Part shown: positions 36,104-44,317 of the stretch, piece after piece
Layout of the letters: every line of letters begins with the position of its first letter
Numbering within the stretch: position 1 is the stretch's first letter
NCBI RefSeq assembly: GCF_039852015.1
Contig: NZ_CP156628.1
Location: forward strand, 682,001 to 746,000
Source of the DNA: Robbsia sp. KACC 23696
GTDB lineage: Bacteria > Pseudomonadota > Gammaproteobacteria > Burkholderiales > Burkholderiaceae
Length of the DNA stretch: 64,000 bases
Direction: 5' to 3'
Position numbers and translations under genes: made by a program
Notes under the pieces: generated by a model
The model's input: only the letters and a program-made list of their open reading frames with translations
Databases searched by the model: none
Told to the model about the DNA's origin: nothing

Positions 36104-37114
36104 TCATCGAAATATCGTGAGGCCGAGATACAGCAGATACAGCGCGCCATTCAGGCCGAGCGCGCCGACGAGTAGTCCGCTGCGGGCCGACATCGCGCGC
36201 AGCCACGCTGCCGCCGCAATCGTCATCAGCACACCGGTCAGGACCTCGACCCGAGGCTCCCAGGGCGTGAGTAAAATGCCGATGGCGGGCAACAGCGTGC
36301 CCTGGAACACCATGGCGCCGGTGATATTCCCGAAGGCCAGCGTGTCCTTGCCGCGCCGGATCCAGACGATGCTATTGATTTTTTCAGGCAACTCGGTCGC
36401 GATCGGAATGACCAGCAGCGAAATCAGCAACGGCGAAATCCCCCACATCGTCGAAACGCCGCGTACGCCATGAATAAACCCTTCCGCACCGATCAGCAGC
36501 AACCCGACCGCGACCACCAGTTGCAGCCCGATGGTCGCCAGATTGGTCGGCAAGCCGAGTTTGGAGGCGAACATCGGCTCCGGCGCTTCCGTGCCGTGTC
36601 CGGCATCCACCAGGGAGGCCGATGCGCGGAACGTCATGACGACATACACGACGTAGACCAGCACAAGGGCGACGCTCAGGCCGATGCGGACGCTGCGTTG
36701 CTCATGCGGGACGAACATCGCAATCGTCGCGACCACGAAGGCGACCAGAAAGTACTGCAAGTCGCGATTGAAGCCGGTCCGTTCCGGCACGATTCGTCCA
36801 GATGTGCCGCGGCTGCGCCATACCGCCAAGGCCATCAGAAAAGTCGATAAGGTGCCGAGCATCAGCGGCGCGCCGAGGATCGCGCCCACGCCGATTTCCT
36901 GGTTGACCTGCTGCGCGCCACCGCCGCCGAGGACCGCGAGCAACGGCACGATCGTTTCGGGCAGCGCCGTTCCCACGGCGGCGAAGAGTGACCCCGTCAC
37001 CCCTTCGGAAATATGCAGACGTTCGCCGAGATGTTCCAGCGCATTCGTGAACAATTCCGCCGACGCGAGAATGATCGCCAGCGTGACAAGCAACTCCAAA
37101 ATCAAGCGAATCAT
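36104..37114 (-). CDS. Sodium/calcium exchanger-family (NCX-like) membrane protein
   Basis: A 336-residue inner-membrane cation exchanger with about 10-11 membrane segments in two halves. Each half carries an alpha-repeat: GTALPETIVPLLAV near residue 45 and PIATELPEKINS near residue 240, with conserved acidic residues for cation binding. The family moves Ca2+ or other divalent cations against Na+ or H+. ATG 37114 is the domain start; the frame is open further upstream but that part lies between the riboswitch and the gene. The long leader carries a probable yybP-ykoY element, which points to Mn2+ as an inducing and perhaps exported ion. Confidence 0.85.
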   Translation of the reverse strand: MIRLILELLVTLAIILASAELFTNALEHLGERLHISEGVTGSLFAAVGTALPETIVPLLAVLGGGGAQQVNQEIGVGAILGAPLMLGTLSTFLMALAVWRSRGTSGRIVPERTGFNRDLQYFLVAFVVATIAMFVPHEQRSVRIGLSVALVLVYVVYVVMTFRASASLVDAGHGTEAPEPMFASKLGLPTNLATIGLQLVVAVGLLLIGAEGFIHGVRGVSTMWGISPLLISLLVIPIATELPEKINSIVWIRRGKDTLAFGNITGAMVFQGTLLPAIGILLTPWEPRVEVLTGVLMTIAAAAWLRAMSARSGLLVGALGLNGALYLLYLGLTIFR

Positions 37115-37300
37115 GCGCAACCCGCCTTTGCCTTGGCGGCGCCGTCGAGACGAATCGAATGAGAACCAGCAAAGCAGTGCGGGATACGCCCTGTCACGCA
37201 ATGGCAAAGGGCAGGCGAATGGCTGACCGGGGCGCAAGCGCCGAGGTAACGGCATTTCATGTTTATGGGGACTCTCCAGGGCCGGACGGTGCGAAACCAT

Positions 37301-37477
37301 GACGCCGACCTCCCGTCCAGCCCTGGACGAGGTCAGCGTCGATAGTCTCGCCAAACCGGATGGTTGGACACGCCACGGCCAAGGCCGAGAATGTTGACGT
37401 GTCCGCCTCCCATTGCAGGAGGCAGGCTACTCCCTAAAGACGGCGCGATTGTAACCGCGGCTTCGTGACCGTTGCAA
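37301..37477 (-). promoter_or_regulatory. Probable yybP-ykoY (Mn2+) riboswitch with its promoter
   Basis: Reading the minus strand, TTGCAA (37472-37477) and TACAAT (37448-37453) are 18 bp apart. Transcription would start at about 37441, directly before the structured leader. The leader has AGGGAGTAGCC (37425-37435), GTCAACATTCTCGGCC (about 37383-37398) and GCGAGACTATCGACGC (37336-37351), which resemble conserved parts of the yybP-ykoY aptamer. It continues into a 40-nt long hairpin (37301-37340) able to compete for the GACGC strand, a plausible expression platform. The downstream gene is a cation exchanger, which fits the family. Recognition is by eye, not by covariance model. Confidence 0.65.
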
Positions 37478-37491
37478 GTAGAAGTGATAGA

Positions 37492-38667
37492 TCAGGCGGT
37501 CTGCGCCCGCTGCAAGGCGGCGAGGTTGCCTTCGCCAAAGCCGGGATGCCCGCGTCGCTCCACGATCTCGAAGAAAATCTCCCCCGGGGCATGGCGCAGA
37601 AAAGCTTGCAGGAATAGCCGCGTCGCGCCGCTGTCGTCCACGTGACCGTCGACCAGGATCTGCCGCTCGCGCAAAGCCGCGATATCGAGACCGTGCCCTG
37701 GCAGGCGCGCGTCGAGTTGATCGTAGTAGGCGTCCGGCCATTCGATGAAACGCATGCCGCGCGCCCGCAACGCATCGACGGAGGCGACGATGTCATCGCT
37801 CGCGAGCGCGATATGCTGAACGCCCTCGCCCGGATGATCCGGGAGAAAGCGGTGCATCGTCTCGGTCGGCGGCTTGCCTTCCTCGTAAAGCGGGATGCGA
37901 ATGCTGTCGCAAGGCGAGACGACCACCTTTGCCGCGCCGGGCGTCAAGCCGTCGGGGTGTCGGTCTTGCAGCTCATGGAAGCTCAGCAACTCCGCATAGA
38001 AACCCAGCCATTCCTGCATCCGCCCGGCCCCGACCGTCTGCGTGAAATGGTCCACCAGCGTCAGATGCGTCGGTGAGGTCGCGGGCGCCGGACCGGTAGC
38101 GGCGGCAAGATCGGCGCCATTCAGCGGCGCAAAATCGATTTCATACAGCGACGGCGTATGCGTGCCGAACGCGTCGTCCGGACGACCGGGCCATCGATCG
38201 ATGAAATAAATATGCGAATCGCCGATGCCCTGAATCGCTCGCAACTTCAATTCGTGCGGCCCGGTGCGCTCGCCCTCGAAGGGCCAAGCGCCCATCGTCA
38301 ACGCGTGCTTGAACGCCTGTTTCGCGCTTTGCACGCGCACGCCCAGCGCGCAGATGCCGACGCCGTATTCGCCAGCGTAGCGCTGCGCGAAAGAGTCCGG
38401 CTCGCCATTGACGAGGAAACGGATGTCGCCGAGCCGATACAAGGTCACGGCCTTGCTGACGTGCCGCGCCACCGCGACCAGTCCCAACCGCTCGAACATC
38501 GCGCCGAGCGCCTGCGGGTCCGGCGCGGCAAATTCGACAAACTCCAGACCGGTCATGCCCAACGGATTGCGCGGGTCCACGGGCGGACGGGCCGGCACAC
38601 TGCCCGGCGACGGCGCGTCGCTGGCGTGGCACGGAATAAAGGCGGGGTCCTCGGACGGGGGGCTCAT
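37492..38667 (-). CDS. hpd: 4-hydroxyphenylpyruvate dioxygenase
   Basis: A 391-residue non-haem Fe(II) dioxygenase that converts 4-hydroxyphenylpyruvate to homogentisate in tyrosine catabolism. Its two vicinal-oxygen-chelate halves are both present. The iron ligands are visible in order: His in LTLVDHFTQTV, His in GVQHIALAS and Glu in IFFEIVERRG. The C-terminal helix block HPGFGEGNL is also typical. An N-terminal extension of about 35 residues, rich in Pro and Ser, precedes the first domain. ATG 38667 and GTG 38685 are both possible starts, neither with a strong site. No homogentisate dioxygenase gene is nearby. Confidence 0.93.
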   Translation of the reverse strand: MSPPSEDPAFIPCHASDAPSPGSVPARPPVDPRNPLGMTGLEFVEFAAPDPQALGAMFERLGLVAVARHVSKAVTLYRLGDIRFLVNGEPDSFAQRYAGEYGVGICALGVRVQSAKQAFKHALTMGAWPFEGERTGPHELKLRAIQGIGDSHIYFIDRWPGRPDDAFGTHTPSLYEIDFAPLNGADLAAATGPAPATSPTHLTLVDHFTQTVGAGRMQEWLGFYAELLSFHELQDRHPDGLTPGAAKVVVSPCDSIRIPLYEEGKPPTETMHRFLPDHPGEGVQHIALASDDIVASVDALRARGMRFIEWPDAYYDQLDARLPGHGLDIAALRERQILVDGHVDDSGATRLFLQAFLRHAPGEIFFEIVERRGHPGFGEGNLAALQRAQTA

Positions 38668-38979
38668 AGTCAAGATGTCAGTCACCCAGGCACGGTAGTA
38701 GATTGCACAATTATTCTATCGCGTGATGCGGTTGCCGATTGCAAAATCACCAAATTCGATGAAAACCCCGACATTCTGGCGGCGCAACAGCACGCGAAAA
38801 TGCGATTTGATCCGAATCTGTCTCGTCGCAGCGATTTTTGGCGACGTATAAGGACGTGGATTGGCGCGATGTTCCCGCTATCGCGGCCAGATGTGCCACA
38901 ATGCGCACGGCACAAACGCACCGCACGCCCGATTAGATCGGTGCGTCGCGCACGAGCCTGCTACACTCGGCGAAAGGAA

Positions 38980-39006
38980 CGTTACAATGCGGGGCGTTAC
39001 AATGCG
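38980..39006 (+). repeat. Tandem 12-bp direct repeat CGTTACAATGCG
   Basis: Two exact copies (38980-38991 and 38995-39006) with a 15-bp period. Each contains TACAAT. They may be overlapping promoters or a tandem binding site for the gene at 39217. Confidence 0.6.
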
Positions 39007-39043
39007 CCACCGGCACGCTTCTGCCGCCGGGACCTGACTCCTT

Positions 39044-39088
39044 GTCGCGCGCGCCGGTCTCCGGCGCGCGCGACGCGTTTTCCCTTTT
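39044..39088 (+). terminator. Leader hairpin with U-rich tail (attenuator candidate)
   Basis: A 14-bp perfect stem (39044-39057 with 39061-39074) with loop TCT, followed by GCGTTTTCCCTTTT. It has the form of an intrinsic terminator but sits 130-170 nt before the ProQ-domain start. It could attenuate that gene or act as a site for the protein it encodes. Confidence 0.6.
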
Positions 39089-39216
39089 CGGCTTCCGGGC
39101 TGCGATGCTGTCGTTGCATGACACTGTCAGCGATGATGGACCACTCAGGCCCGGCCGGGCTTGAGCGATCGCACCGCCTTTCGGCCAAAGCATCGACGCG
39201 ATTTAGACGACTGAAC

Positions 39217-40338
39217 ATGGGTTTTGAAGAACTGGCAGCACTGAAGCAGCAGCTGAGCAAGCAATCTCAGGGCAAACGCGAGACGAACGACGGGGCCTCC
39301 GGCGCCGCCCGCGCCACGCAATCCGAACGCAAAGCCTTGGCCGCTGCTGCAGCAAACAGTGCGGAGCAGTCGCGCACGACCGAGCGACGGGGTCAGGGCG
39401 GGGCTCGCCCTGCGCAACCCGGCGGTCAAAAACGCGTGCAAACGCCCGGCCAGGCGCGTCCTGCGTCCGGTCGCGGACCGCGTCCCGACGCCGCACGCGG
39501 CGAAGGCGCATCCCGTCCGGCAGATGGCGCACGCCGTCCGCCGCGTCGCAATGGCAACCCCTCGCAGCAACGCGATGCGAAGCCGGCCGACGGCACGACG
39601 GGTGCTGTATCCGCCGAGGCCACTCAGCACGCGCCGCGTGCCGGTGCCGGCAAGCGGCCGCCGCGCGAGCGGCAGCCGGGTGTCGGTCACCCGACGCGTC
39701 CGACCCGGCCCGAACGCCAGGTCGATCCGGTCGTGTTGACCATCGGTCAATTGCAGAAGCACTTCCCATTGGCGTTCCCGAAGAATCCGGAGCCGAAGAA
39801 GCCGCTGAAGCTCGGCATCAGCAAGGATCTGGCGGCACAAGCGGAAACGCTGGCGCTCGCGGAGCCGGCCATTCTCGAAGCCATCAAGGTATGGTGTCAG
39901 GGTAGCCGCTACTGGGCAGCGATGAGCAATGGCGCGGCCCGCGTGGATCTGAACGGCGAACCGGACGGCATCGTGACGCCGGAGCAAGCCGGCCATGCGC
40001 GCTACCTGGCAGCCGCGGCACGTCGCGCGAAGCGTCAGGATAAGCAGCCTGACGGCGCGACGGCGGATGCGACGGCGAAAGCGGCTGCCGAGCCCGTCCC
40101 CCCGACCGACGACCCCGCCAGCGACGCGTCGGCTCAGACGCCGCAAACCGTCGACGCTCCCCGGACGGATGCGACGGATGCCACGACCGCTGCGGCGGTG
40201 CTTGCCGTAAAGGACTCGCCCGAAGCATCGCAGACGGCCGCCCCTTCCGCAGTCGACACGCCAACCGCCGACGCTGCGGAACCCGCTGCTGCCGCCGAGC
40301 CGTCACCACCGGCACCGACCACGCCGTCGACACACTGA
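39217..40338 (+). CDS. ProQ/FinO-domain RNA-binding protein with disordered arms
   Basis: A 373-residue protein whose folded core is a ProQ/FinO domain at about residues 172-255 (LQKHFPLAFPKN, PLKLGISKDL, WCQGSRYW). This is the RNA-chaperone fold that binds structured RNA ends. The N-terminal 165 residues are Arg/Gly/Pro/Ala-rich with many RRP and GRG elements, and the C-terminal 110 residues are Ala/Thr/Pro/Asp-rich. Both look disordered; the basic arm probably adds RNA affinity. ATG 39217 is the first Met with a family-like start (MGFEELAALKQQLSKQSQ). An in-frame ATG near 39117 is less likely. A strong leader hairpin precedes it and a terminator candidate follows. Confidence 0.85.
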   Translation: MGFEELAALKQQLSKQSQGKRETNDGASGAARATQSERKALAAAAANSAEQSRTTERRGQGGARPAQPGGQKRVQTPGQARPASGRGPRPDAARGEGASRPADGARRPPRRNGNPSQQRDAKPADGTTGAVSAEATQHAPRAGAGKRPPRERQPGVGHPTRPTRPERQVDPVVLTIGQLQKHFPLAFPKNPEPKKPLKLGISKDLAAQAETLALAEPAILEAIKVWCQGSRYWAAMSNGAARVDLNGEPDGIVTPEQAGHARYLAAAARRAKRQDKQPDGATADATAKAAAEPVPPTDDPASDASAQTPQTVDAPRTDATDATTAAAVLAVKDSPEASQTAAPSAVDTPTADAAEPAAAAEPSPPAPTTPSTH

Positions 40339-40348
40339 CGCGCCGATA

Positions 40349-40385
40349 GGTGCGCGCGACACCGCCGCCACGCGCACCGTCTTTT
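40349..40385 (+). terminator. Terminator candidate after the ProQ-domain gene
   Basis: GGTGCGCG (40349-40356) pairs with CGCGCACC (40371-40378) over a 14-nt loop, followed by GTCTTTT. It lies 11 bp after the stop codon. Confidence 0.6.
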
Positions 40386-40559
40386 ACCTGTTCGCCCCAC
40401 GCCGTTTATTGCAAGACGCGGCGACAGGCAAGCTGTCGCTAATCGGCGACACGCACACGCCCCCTCTTTTATTTTTGTCCATTGCGCCAACGCGCCGCAG
40501 TGTCGGACACTTCCTTCTCGCTATTATCAAGTGGACGTCCTTCCACTTACGGCGAACCT

Positions 40560-41156
40560 ATGTCCCACCCTCATGATTCCCTGCCGTTGGCTGAACGAAT
40601 CCGGCATTACTTCGACCATTTCATCAATTACGTCGAAATCGCCGGACTGATACTGATTGGCCTGGCCACCACCGTCGCGATGGCACAGGAGACATGGAAG
40701 GTACTCAGCTCGGGCCATGTCACCTTGAGCGACCTGCTGTTGATGTTCCTGTATCTGGAAGTGCTGGCGATGGATGGACGCTATCTGCGGCTCGGCCAGT
40801 TGCCGGTCCGTTTCCCGCTCTACATCGCGATGGCCTCGCTCGCGCGAGAATTGATCCTGCGCTTCGACGACGCAAGCAATGCGCATATGCTGGTCGTCAC
40901 CTTCGGCATCGTGCTGCTCGCGGTGGGCATCTTGATTCTGAGATTCGGCCAGACGCGTTTTCCGGCCAGCGACGACGAAGGGCGGGAACAACTGTCTTCG
41001 CGTCGTCATGGGGAACGCCAAGCGACAACGCGACACGCGCCGCCGCGGCCTTTCGGGGCCGCACCGCCGACGTCCACGCTGCGCTCAGGGGGCGCGATCC
41101 ACACCGGATCGCGTGATCCGGTGGCGTCGCGCGATGCAACGCAGGACCCGGTATAG
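40560..41156 (+). CDS. PsiE-family membrane protein
   Basis: A 198-residue inner-membrane protein of the phosphate-starvation-inducible PsiE family, function unknown. Four hydrophobic segments are seen at about residues 25-45, 55-75, 85-105 and 110-130. The family block LEVLAMDGRYLRLGQLPVRFPLYIA lies in broken form between segments 2 and 3. The C-terminal 60 residues are hydrophilic, Arg/Thr/Pro-rich and not part of the family, which is usually about 130-140 residues. ATG 40560 fits the family start. No phosphate-regulon (Pho) box was recognised. Confidence 0.82.
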   Translation: MSHPHDSLPLAERIRHYFDHFINYVEIAGLILIGLATTVAMAQETWKVLSSGHVTLSDLLLMFLYLEVLAMDGRYLRLGQLPVRFPLYIAMASLARELILRFDDASNAHMLVVTFGIVLLAVGILILRFGQTRFPASDDEGREQLSSRRHGERQATTRHAPPRPFGAAPPTSTLRSGGAIHTGSRDPVASRDATQDPV

Positions 41157-41264
41157 CAAGGCAGGCGGCTTGTGCTTCAGTGAGGGCCCGCGCCGTCTGG
41201 GCTGTCGATGCCGACAGCGGACAGCGCGGACATCGACAGGATCACGATGCCGCGCCCTCCGGCC

Positions 41265-41897
41265 TTACATCGGCGGTGCGACGCCGTCCTTCTCCACGGC
41301 CACGCGCGTGGCGGTCCACATGCCATCGCTGCCCTTCGTCGCGACGACGAATACCTTCTTGCCCGCCAGCAAATCAGCATGCGTGGCTGGCGCGAACGTT
41401 ACGACCGGCACATTGTCCGGCACGACGATCTGACTCGTACCGCCCTTGTACGACACGGTCAGATTCCGGCCGTTGGCCGCTTTCAGTTCGGCGTCGACAT
41501 TGCCGTTCGTCATCGTGCTGTTTGCGCCCAAATCCCAGTCGTAATGCCCTTCACCCTGGCCACGCGCCGATTCCGGGAACACGACGACTTCACGGGCCGT
41601 CAACTTGCCGTCCGTACCGGTCGTGGCAGCGGTGCCGATGAAGGAGCCGGCTTTGATATCGCTCAGCTTGATGTTCTTGAACGCACCGACAGGCGTTTTG
41701 TCGGTGATCATGATCTTGACGTCATCGCCGCTGTTGCGATGCACGGTCAATTCCGTCGGCGACACGGCCGTGATCGCGCCACGGATACGCGACGGCTTCG
41801 CCGTCTGCGCCGATGCTTGCGCCGAGGCGAGCAGGCAGGCGGCAGACAGCGCGGCAGCGGCGAACGTGCCAACAGTGCGGGTGCGAGACAACTTCAT
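41265..41897 (-). CDS. Exported DUF5666-domain protein
   Basis: A 210-residue periplasmic protein with a classical signal peptide cleaved after ASAQ/ASA near residue 30. The mature part has two small beta-rich DUF5666-like units (RIRGAITAVSPTELTVHRN and KKVFVVATKGSDGMWTATRVAVE). Function is unknown; the fold is OB-like. ATG 41897 has an AAGGAG site 8 nt upstream. It is the third gene after the b-type cytochrome and the molybdoenzyme, only 38 bp from the latter, so it is probably a partner or accessory of that redox system. Confidence 0.8.
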   Translation of the reverse strand: MKLSRTRTVGTFAAAALSAACLLASAQASAQTAKPSRIRGAITAVSPTELTVHRNSGDDVKIMITDKTPVGAFKNIKLSDIKAGSFIGTAATTGTDGKLTAREVVVFPESARGQGEGHYDWDLGANSTMTNGNVDAELKAANGRNLTVSYKGGTSQIVVPDNVPVVTFAPATHADLLAGKKVFVVATKGSDGMWTATRVAVEKDGVAPPM

Positions 41898-41935
41898 GGC
41901 AATGCTCCTTGCTTGGGTAATCGAACGATTGGCGA

Positions 41936-42736
41936 TCATGAGCCACCGAACCAGTTATAACCCTGGTTCTCCCAGTAACCGCCGGTGTAGGTATTCGTCA
42001 ACGTGATCGCGACGATATGCTTGGGATTCTTGTAGCCGAGCTTCGTCGGCATACGGAGTTTCATCGGGAAGCCGTACTTCGGCGGCAATGTCTGCCCGTC
42101 ATAGCGCAATGTCAGCAACGTCTGCGCATGCAGCGCCGTCGGCATGTCGATGCTCGTGGAATAGTCGTCGGCGCAGTGAAATGCCACGTATTTGGCATGC
42201 GTGTCGGCACCGCAAGCCGCGAGAAAACGCGAGAAGCGCACCCCTTCCCAATGACCGATCGCGCTCCAGCCTTCGATACAGATATGCCGCGTGATCTGCC
42301 CTTCTTGCGGGAAGGCGTTCAGCTCGTCGAGCGTCCAGGTTTTCTTGCCGCTGACCATGCCGCCGACTTGCAGCTTGTACGTGGCAGGATCGACCTGCGG
42401 GACGTCGTCGATATCGTAGAAGGCGTTGAACGGGAACGGCCGCGTGATCATCGACTCCGGATACGTGGGCGCCATTGCATCGGGATTGAACATCCATCCC
42501 TGTACCGTATCGTTGAACGCCGAAATCCGCTGCAATGCGGTATTCACCGACTTGTCGTTGCTCAGATCGCATCCGGACAGCATGGCGATGCCGCCCAGCG
42601 TCAGCAATCGGCGACCGAACAAACGCCGCGACGGCACCGACAGCGTACGCTGAACATCGTGAATCACGTCGTGCGCGTTAGGCGCGTTATCGCCGTGAAG
42701 CAGACGGCGACGTTGCAGGGATTTTTTCGAGGACAT
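41936..42736 (-). CDS. Periplasmic MsrP-like molybdopterin oxidoreductase (sulfite oxidase fold)
   Basis: A 266-residue enzyme of the sulfite-oxidase superfamily. A Tat-type N-terminus is visible (SRRLFGRRLLTLGG), followed by a lipobox-like LSGC. The molybdenum-binding Cys is in RHICIEGWSAIG near residue 152. Conserved downstream blocks are DDYSTSIDM and YGFPMKLRMPTKLGYK. It is the same size class as MsrP/YedY, which repairs periplasmic methionine sulfoxide. It lies 29 bp after a b-type cytochrome that would supply electrons from the quinone pool, matching the MsrPQ layout. The substrate is inferred, and related enzymes with other substrates exist. Confidence 0.88.
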   Translation of the reverse strand: MSSKKSLQRRRLLHGDNAPNAHDVIHDVQRTLSVPSRRLFGRRLLTLGGIAMLSGCDLSNDKSVNTALQRISAFNDTVQGWMFNPDAMAPTYPESMITRPFPFNAFYDIDDVPQVDPATYKLQVGGMVSGKKTWTLDELNAFPQEGQITRHICIEGWSAIGHWEGVRFSRFLAACGADTHAKYVAFHCADDYSTSIDMPTALHAQTLLTLRYDGQTLPPKYGFPMKLRMPTKLGYKNPKHIVAITLTNTYTGGYWENQGYNWFGGS

Positions 42737-42765
42737 GCGGGTTCGATCGGAAGAGGGTTAGCGGA

Positions 42766-43404
42766 TCAGCGTCCACGCAGCATCAGCAACAGGCTGCGCG
42801 GGACCAACATCACCATCAGCAAATGGATCACGATGAAACATGCCAGGAAGGTCATCGCACCGAAATGGACATAGCGCGCCGCGTCATATCCGCCCATCAG
42901 AATGCGTAACCACGAGAGCTGCACAGGCTTCCATAGCGTCAGCCCCGATAGCACCAGGATCAACAGATCGAGCGTGGCGGCCAGATACGCCAGCTTTTGC
43001 ACCGCGTTATACCGACTCAGATCCGCGTGCGCGAGTTTTAGCGTCAGCGCCGCCTTCAGATCGCCGAAGAATGCGCCCGCGCGCAATTGACCGAATCGCT
43101 GAACGAATCGGCCGCTGACTAGATTCGCCAGGACATACACGCCGAAGCTGCCGAACAGCAGCCACATCCCGGCGAAATGCCATTGCAACGCGCCGCCCAA
43201 CCAGCCGCCCAGCGTGCTATTCGGCGGGAATACCCACCACGCGAACAAAGGCGAGGCGTTGTACACCTGCCAGCCGCTGGGCATCATGATCAGGATCGAC
43301 AGAGCGGTCAGCCAATGAGTCAGTCGCACCCATAACGGCTGAATCGTCCTGCGGCCGCCGCCAGCGGGCCGCGCATCGTTCGGTATCGTCTGCTGTACGC
43401 TCAT
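42766..43404 (-). CDS. Cytochrome b561-type membrane haem protein
   Basis: A 212-residue inner-membrane diheme cytochrome with four to five membrane segments. Haem-ligand histidines are placed as expected: VRLTHWLTA in TM1, LQWHFAGMW in TM2, and HFGAMTFLACFIVIHLL in the last segments. It most likely passes electrons from quinol to the molybdoenzyme encoded 30 bp downstream. It is the first gene of a three-gene operon divergent from a two-component system. It is closer to the cytochrome b561/Ni-hydrogenase type than to the ferric-reductase type MsrQ, so the module is MsrPQ-like in layout and not in every part. Confidence 0.87.
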   Translation of the reverse strand: MSVQQTIPNDARPAGGGRRTIQPLWVRLTHWLTALSILIMMPSGWQVYNASPLFAWWVFPPNSTLGGWLGGALQWHFAGMWLLFGSFGVYVLANLVSGRFVQRFGQLRAGAFFGDLKAALTLKLAHADLSRYNAVQKLAYLAATLDLLILVLSGLTLWKPVQLSWLRILMGGYDAARYVHFGAMTFLACFIVIHLLMVMLVPRSLLLMLRGR

Positions 43405-43468
43405 TCAAATCACTCCCAACGGGATTTTGATACTACGCAGCCGCTTCTGACGGGCGGATGACGCGACG

Positions 43469-43484
43469 ATGACTTTTTTGTCAT
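43469..43484. promoter_or_regulatory. Response-regulator operator candidate
   Basis: ATGAC-TTTTTT-GTCAT is a perfect 5-bp inverted repeat with a T-run centre. It lies between the divergent cytochrome operon and the two-component genes. The 16-bp size and A/T centre suit a binding site for an OmpR-type regulator of the heavy-metal/HprR group. Confidence 0.5.
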
Positions 43485-43639
43485 TCAACGCCAGTCGGAT
43501 TCCCCTAGAATACAGGCATCGGAGCGGTGCGGCAGCCGCCTTTCTTCAGACCCCGATCCTGTCTTGCCATCGCACTCCGTGCGGCAGCCGCGCGCATCAT
43601 CCGGCCGCCTGTTCAGCAAATACTTAGTCTAGTGCAATC

Positions 43640-44317
43640 ATGACCCTGCTCGTCATCGAGGACGACCCCAAGACCGGCGACTACCTGAAAAAAGGCCTCG
43701 GCGAATCCGGCTATCAGGTGGATCTCGCGCGTGATGGCGCGACCGGCCTGCAATGGGCGCTGAGTCAGGACTATCAATTGATCATCCTGGACCAGATGCT
43801 ACCCGGCATCGACGGCTGGCAGATCATGGCGGCGGTGCGGGCAAAACGCGATACGCCGGTGATCTTTCTGACTGCGCGCGATCAATTGCAGGACCGTATC
43901 CAGGGACTGCAACTGGGTGCCGACGACTACCTGGTGAAGCCGTTCTCCTTTATCGAATTGACCTTGCGCATCAAGACGCTGCTGCGGCGCGGCGTCATAC
44001 GGGAATTGGACACCTTTCAGGTCGCCGATCTCCATGTCGATGTGCTGAGACGCAAGGCTAGCCGGCAGGGCGTGGATATCACTTTGACGAACAAGGAATT
44101 CGCCTTGTTGCATCTTTTCTGCAAGCGCGAGGGCGAAGCCTTGTCTCGCACGCTGATTGCCTCCGAAGTCTGGGACATGAATTTCGACAGCGATACGAAT
44201 GTCGTCGATGTCGCCGTCAAACGACTGCGCGCCAAAATCGACCAGCCCTTCCCCATCAAGTTGATTCATACGGTCCGCAGCATCGGCTACGCTTTTGGGA
44301 TCGCCGACGGTGCTTGA
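43640..44317 (+). CDS. OmpR-family response regulator (heavy-metal/HprR type)
   Basis: A 225-residue DNA-binding response regulator. The receiver domain (1-115) has the acidic pocket EDD, the phosphorylation Asp in LIILDQMLPGIDG near residue 51, the Thr in FLTARD and the Lys in LVKPFSF. The C-terminal winged helix (130-222) has the recognition part SDTNVVDVAVKRLRAKID. It belongs to the CusR/CzcR/IrlR/HprR subgroup. The sensor kinase gene overlaps its 3' end. It is divergent from the cytochrome-molybdoenzyme operon, the same layout as hprRS-msrPQ, so oxidative (HOCl-type) or metal stress is the likely signal. Confidence 0.92.
   Translation: MTLLVIEDDPKTGDYLKKGLGESGYQVDLARDGATGLQWALSQDYQLIILDQMLPGIDGWQIMAAVRAKRDTPVIFLTARDQLQDRIQGLQLGADDYLVKPFSFIELTLRIKTLLRRGVIRELDTFQVADLHVDVLRRKASRQGVDITLTNKEFALLHLFCKREGEALSRTLIASEVWDMNFDSDTNVVDVAVKRLRAKIDQPFPIKLIHTVRSIGYAFGIADGA

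Larger units (their letters stand above)
38686..39216 (+). promoter_or_regulatory. Long leader and promoter region of the ProQ-domain gene
   Basis: A 530-bp gene-free space. It starts with the A+T-rich hpd promoter side (38690-38780). It contains the direct repeat CGTTACAATGCG at 38980-38991 and 38995-39006, each with a TACAAT -10-like core. A 14-bp perfect GC stem (39044-39074) follows. The open frame running through here has no protein-like pattern, so it is treated as leader. Confidence 0.5.
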
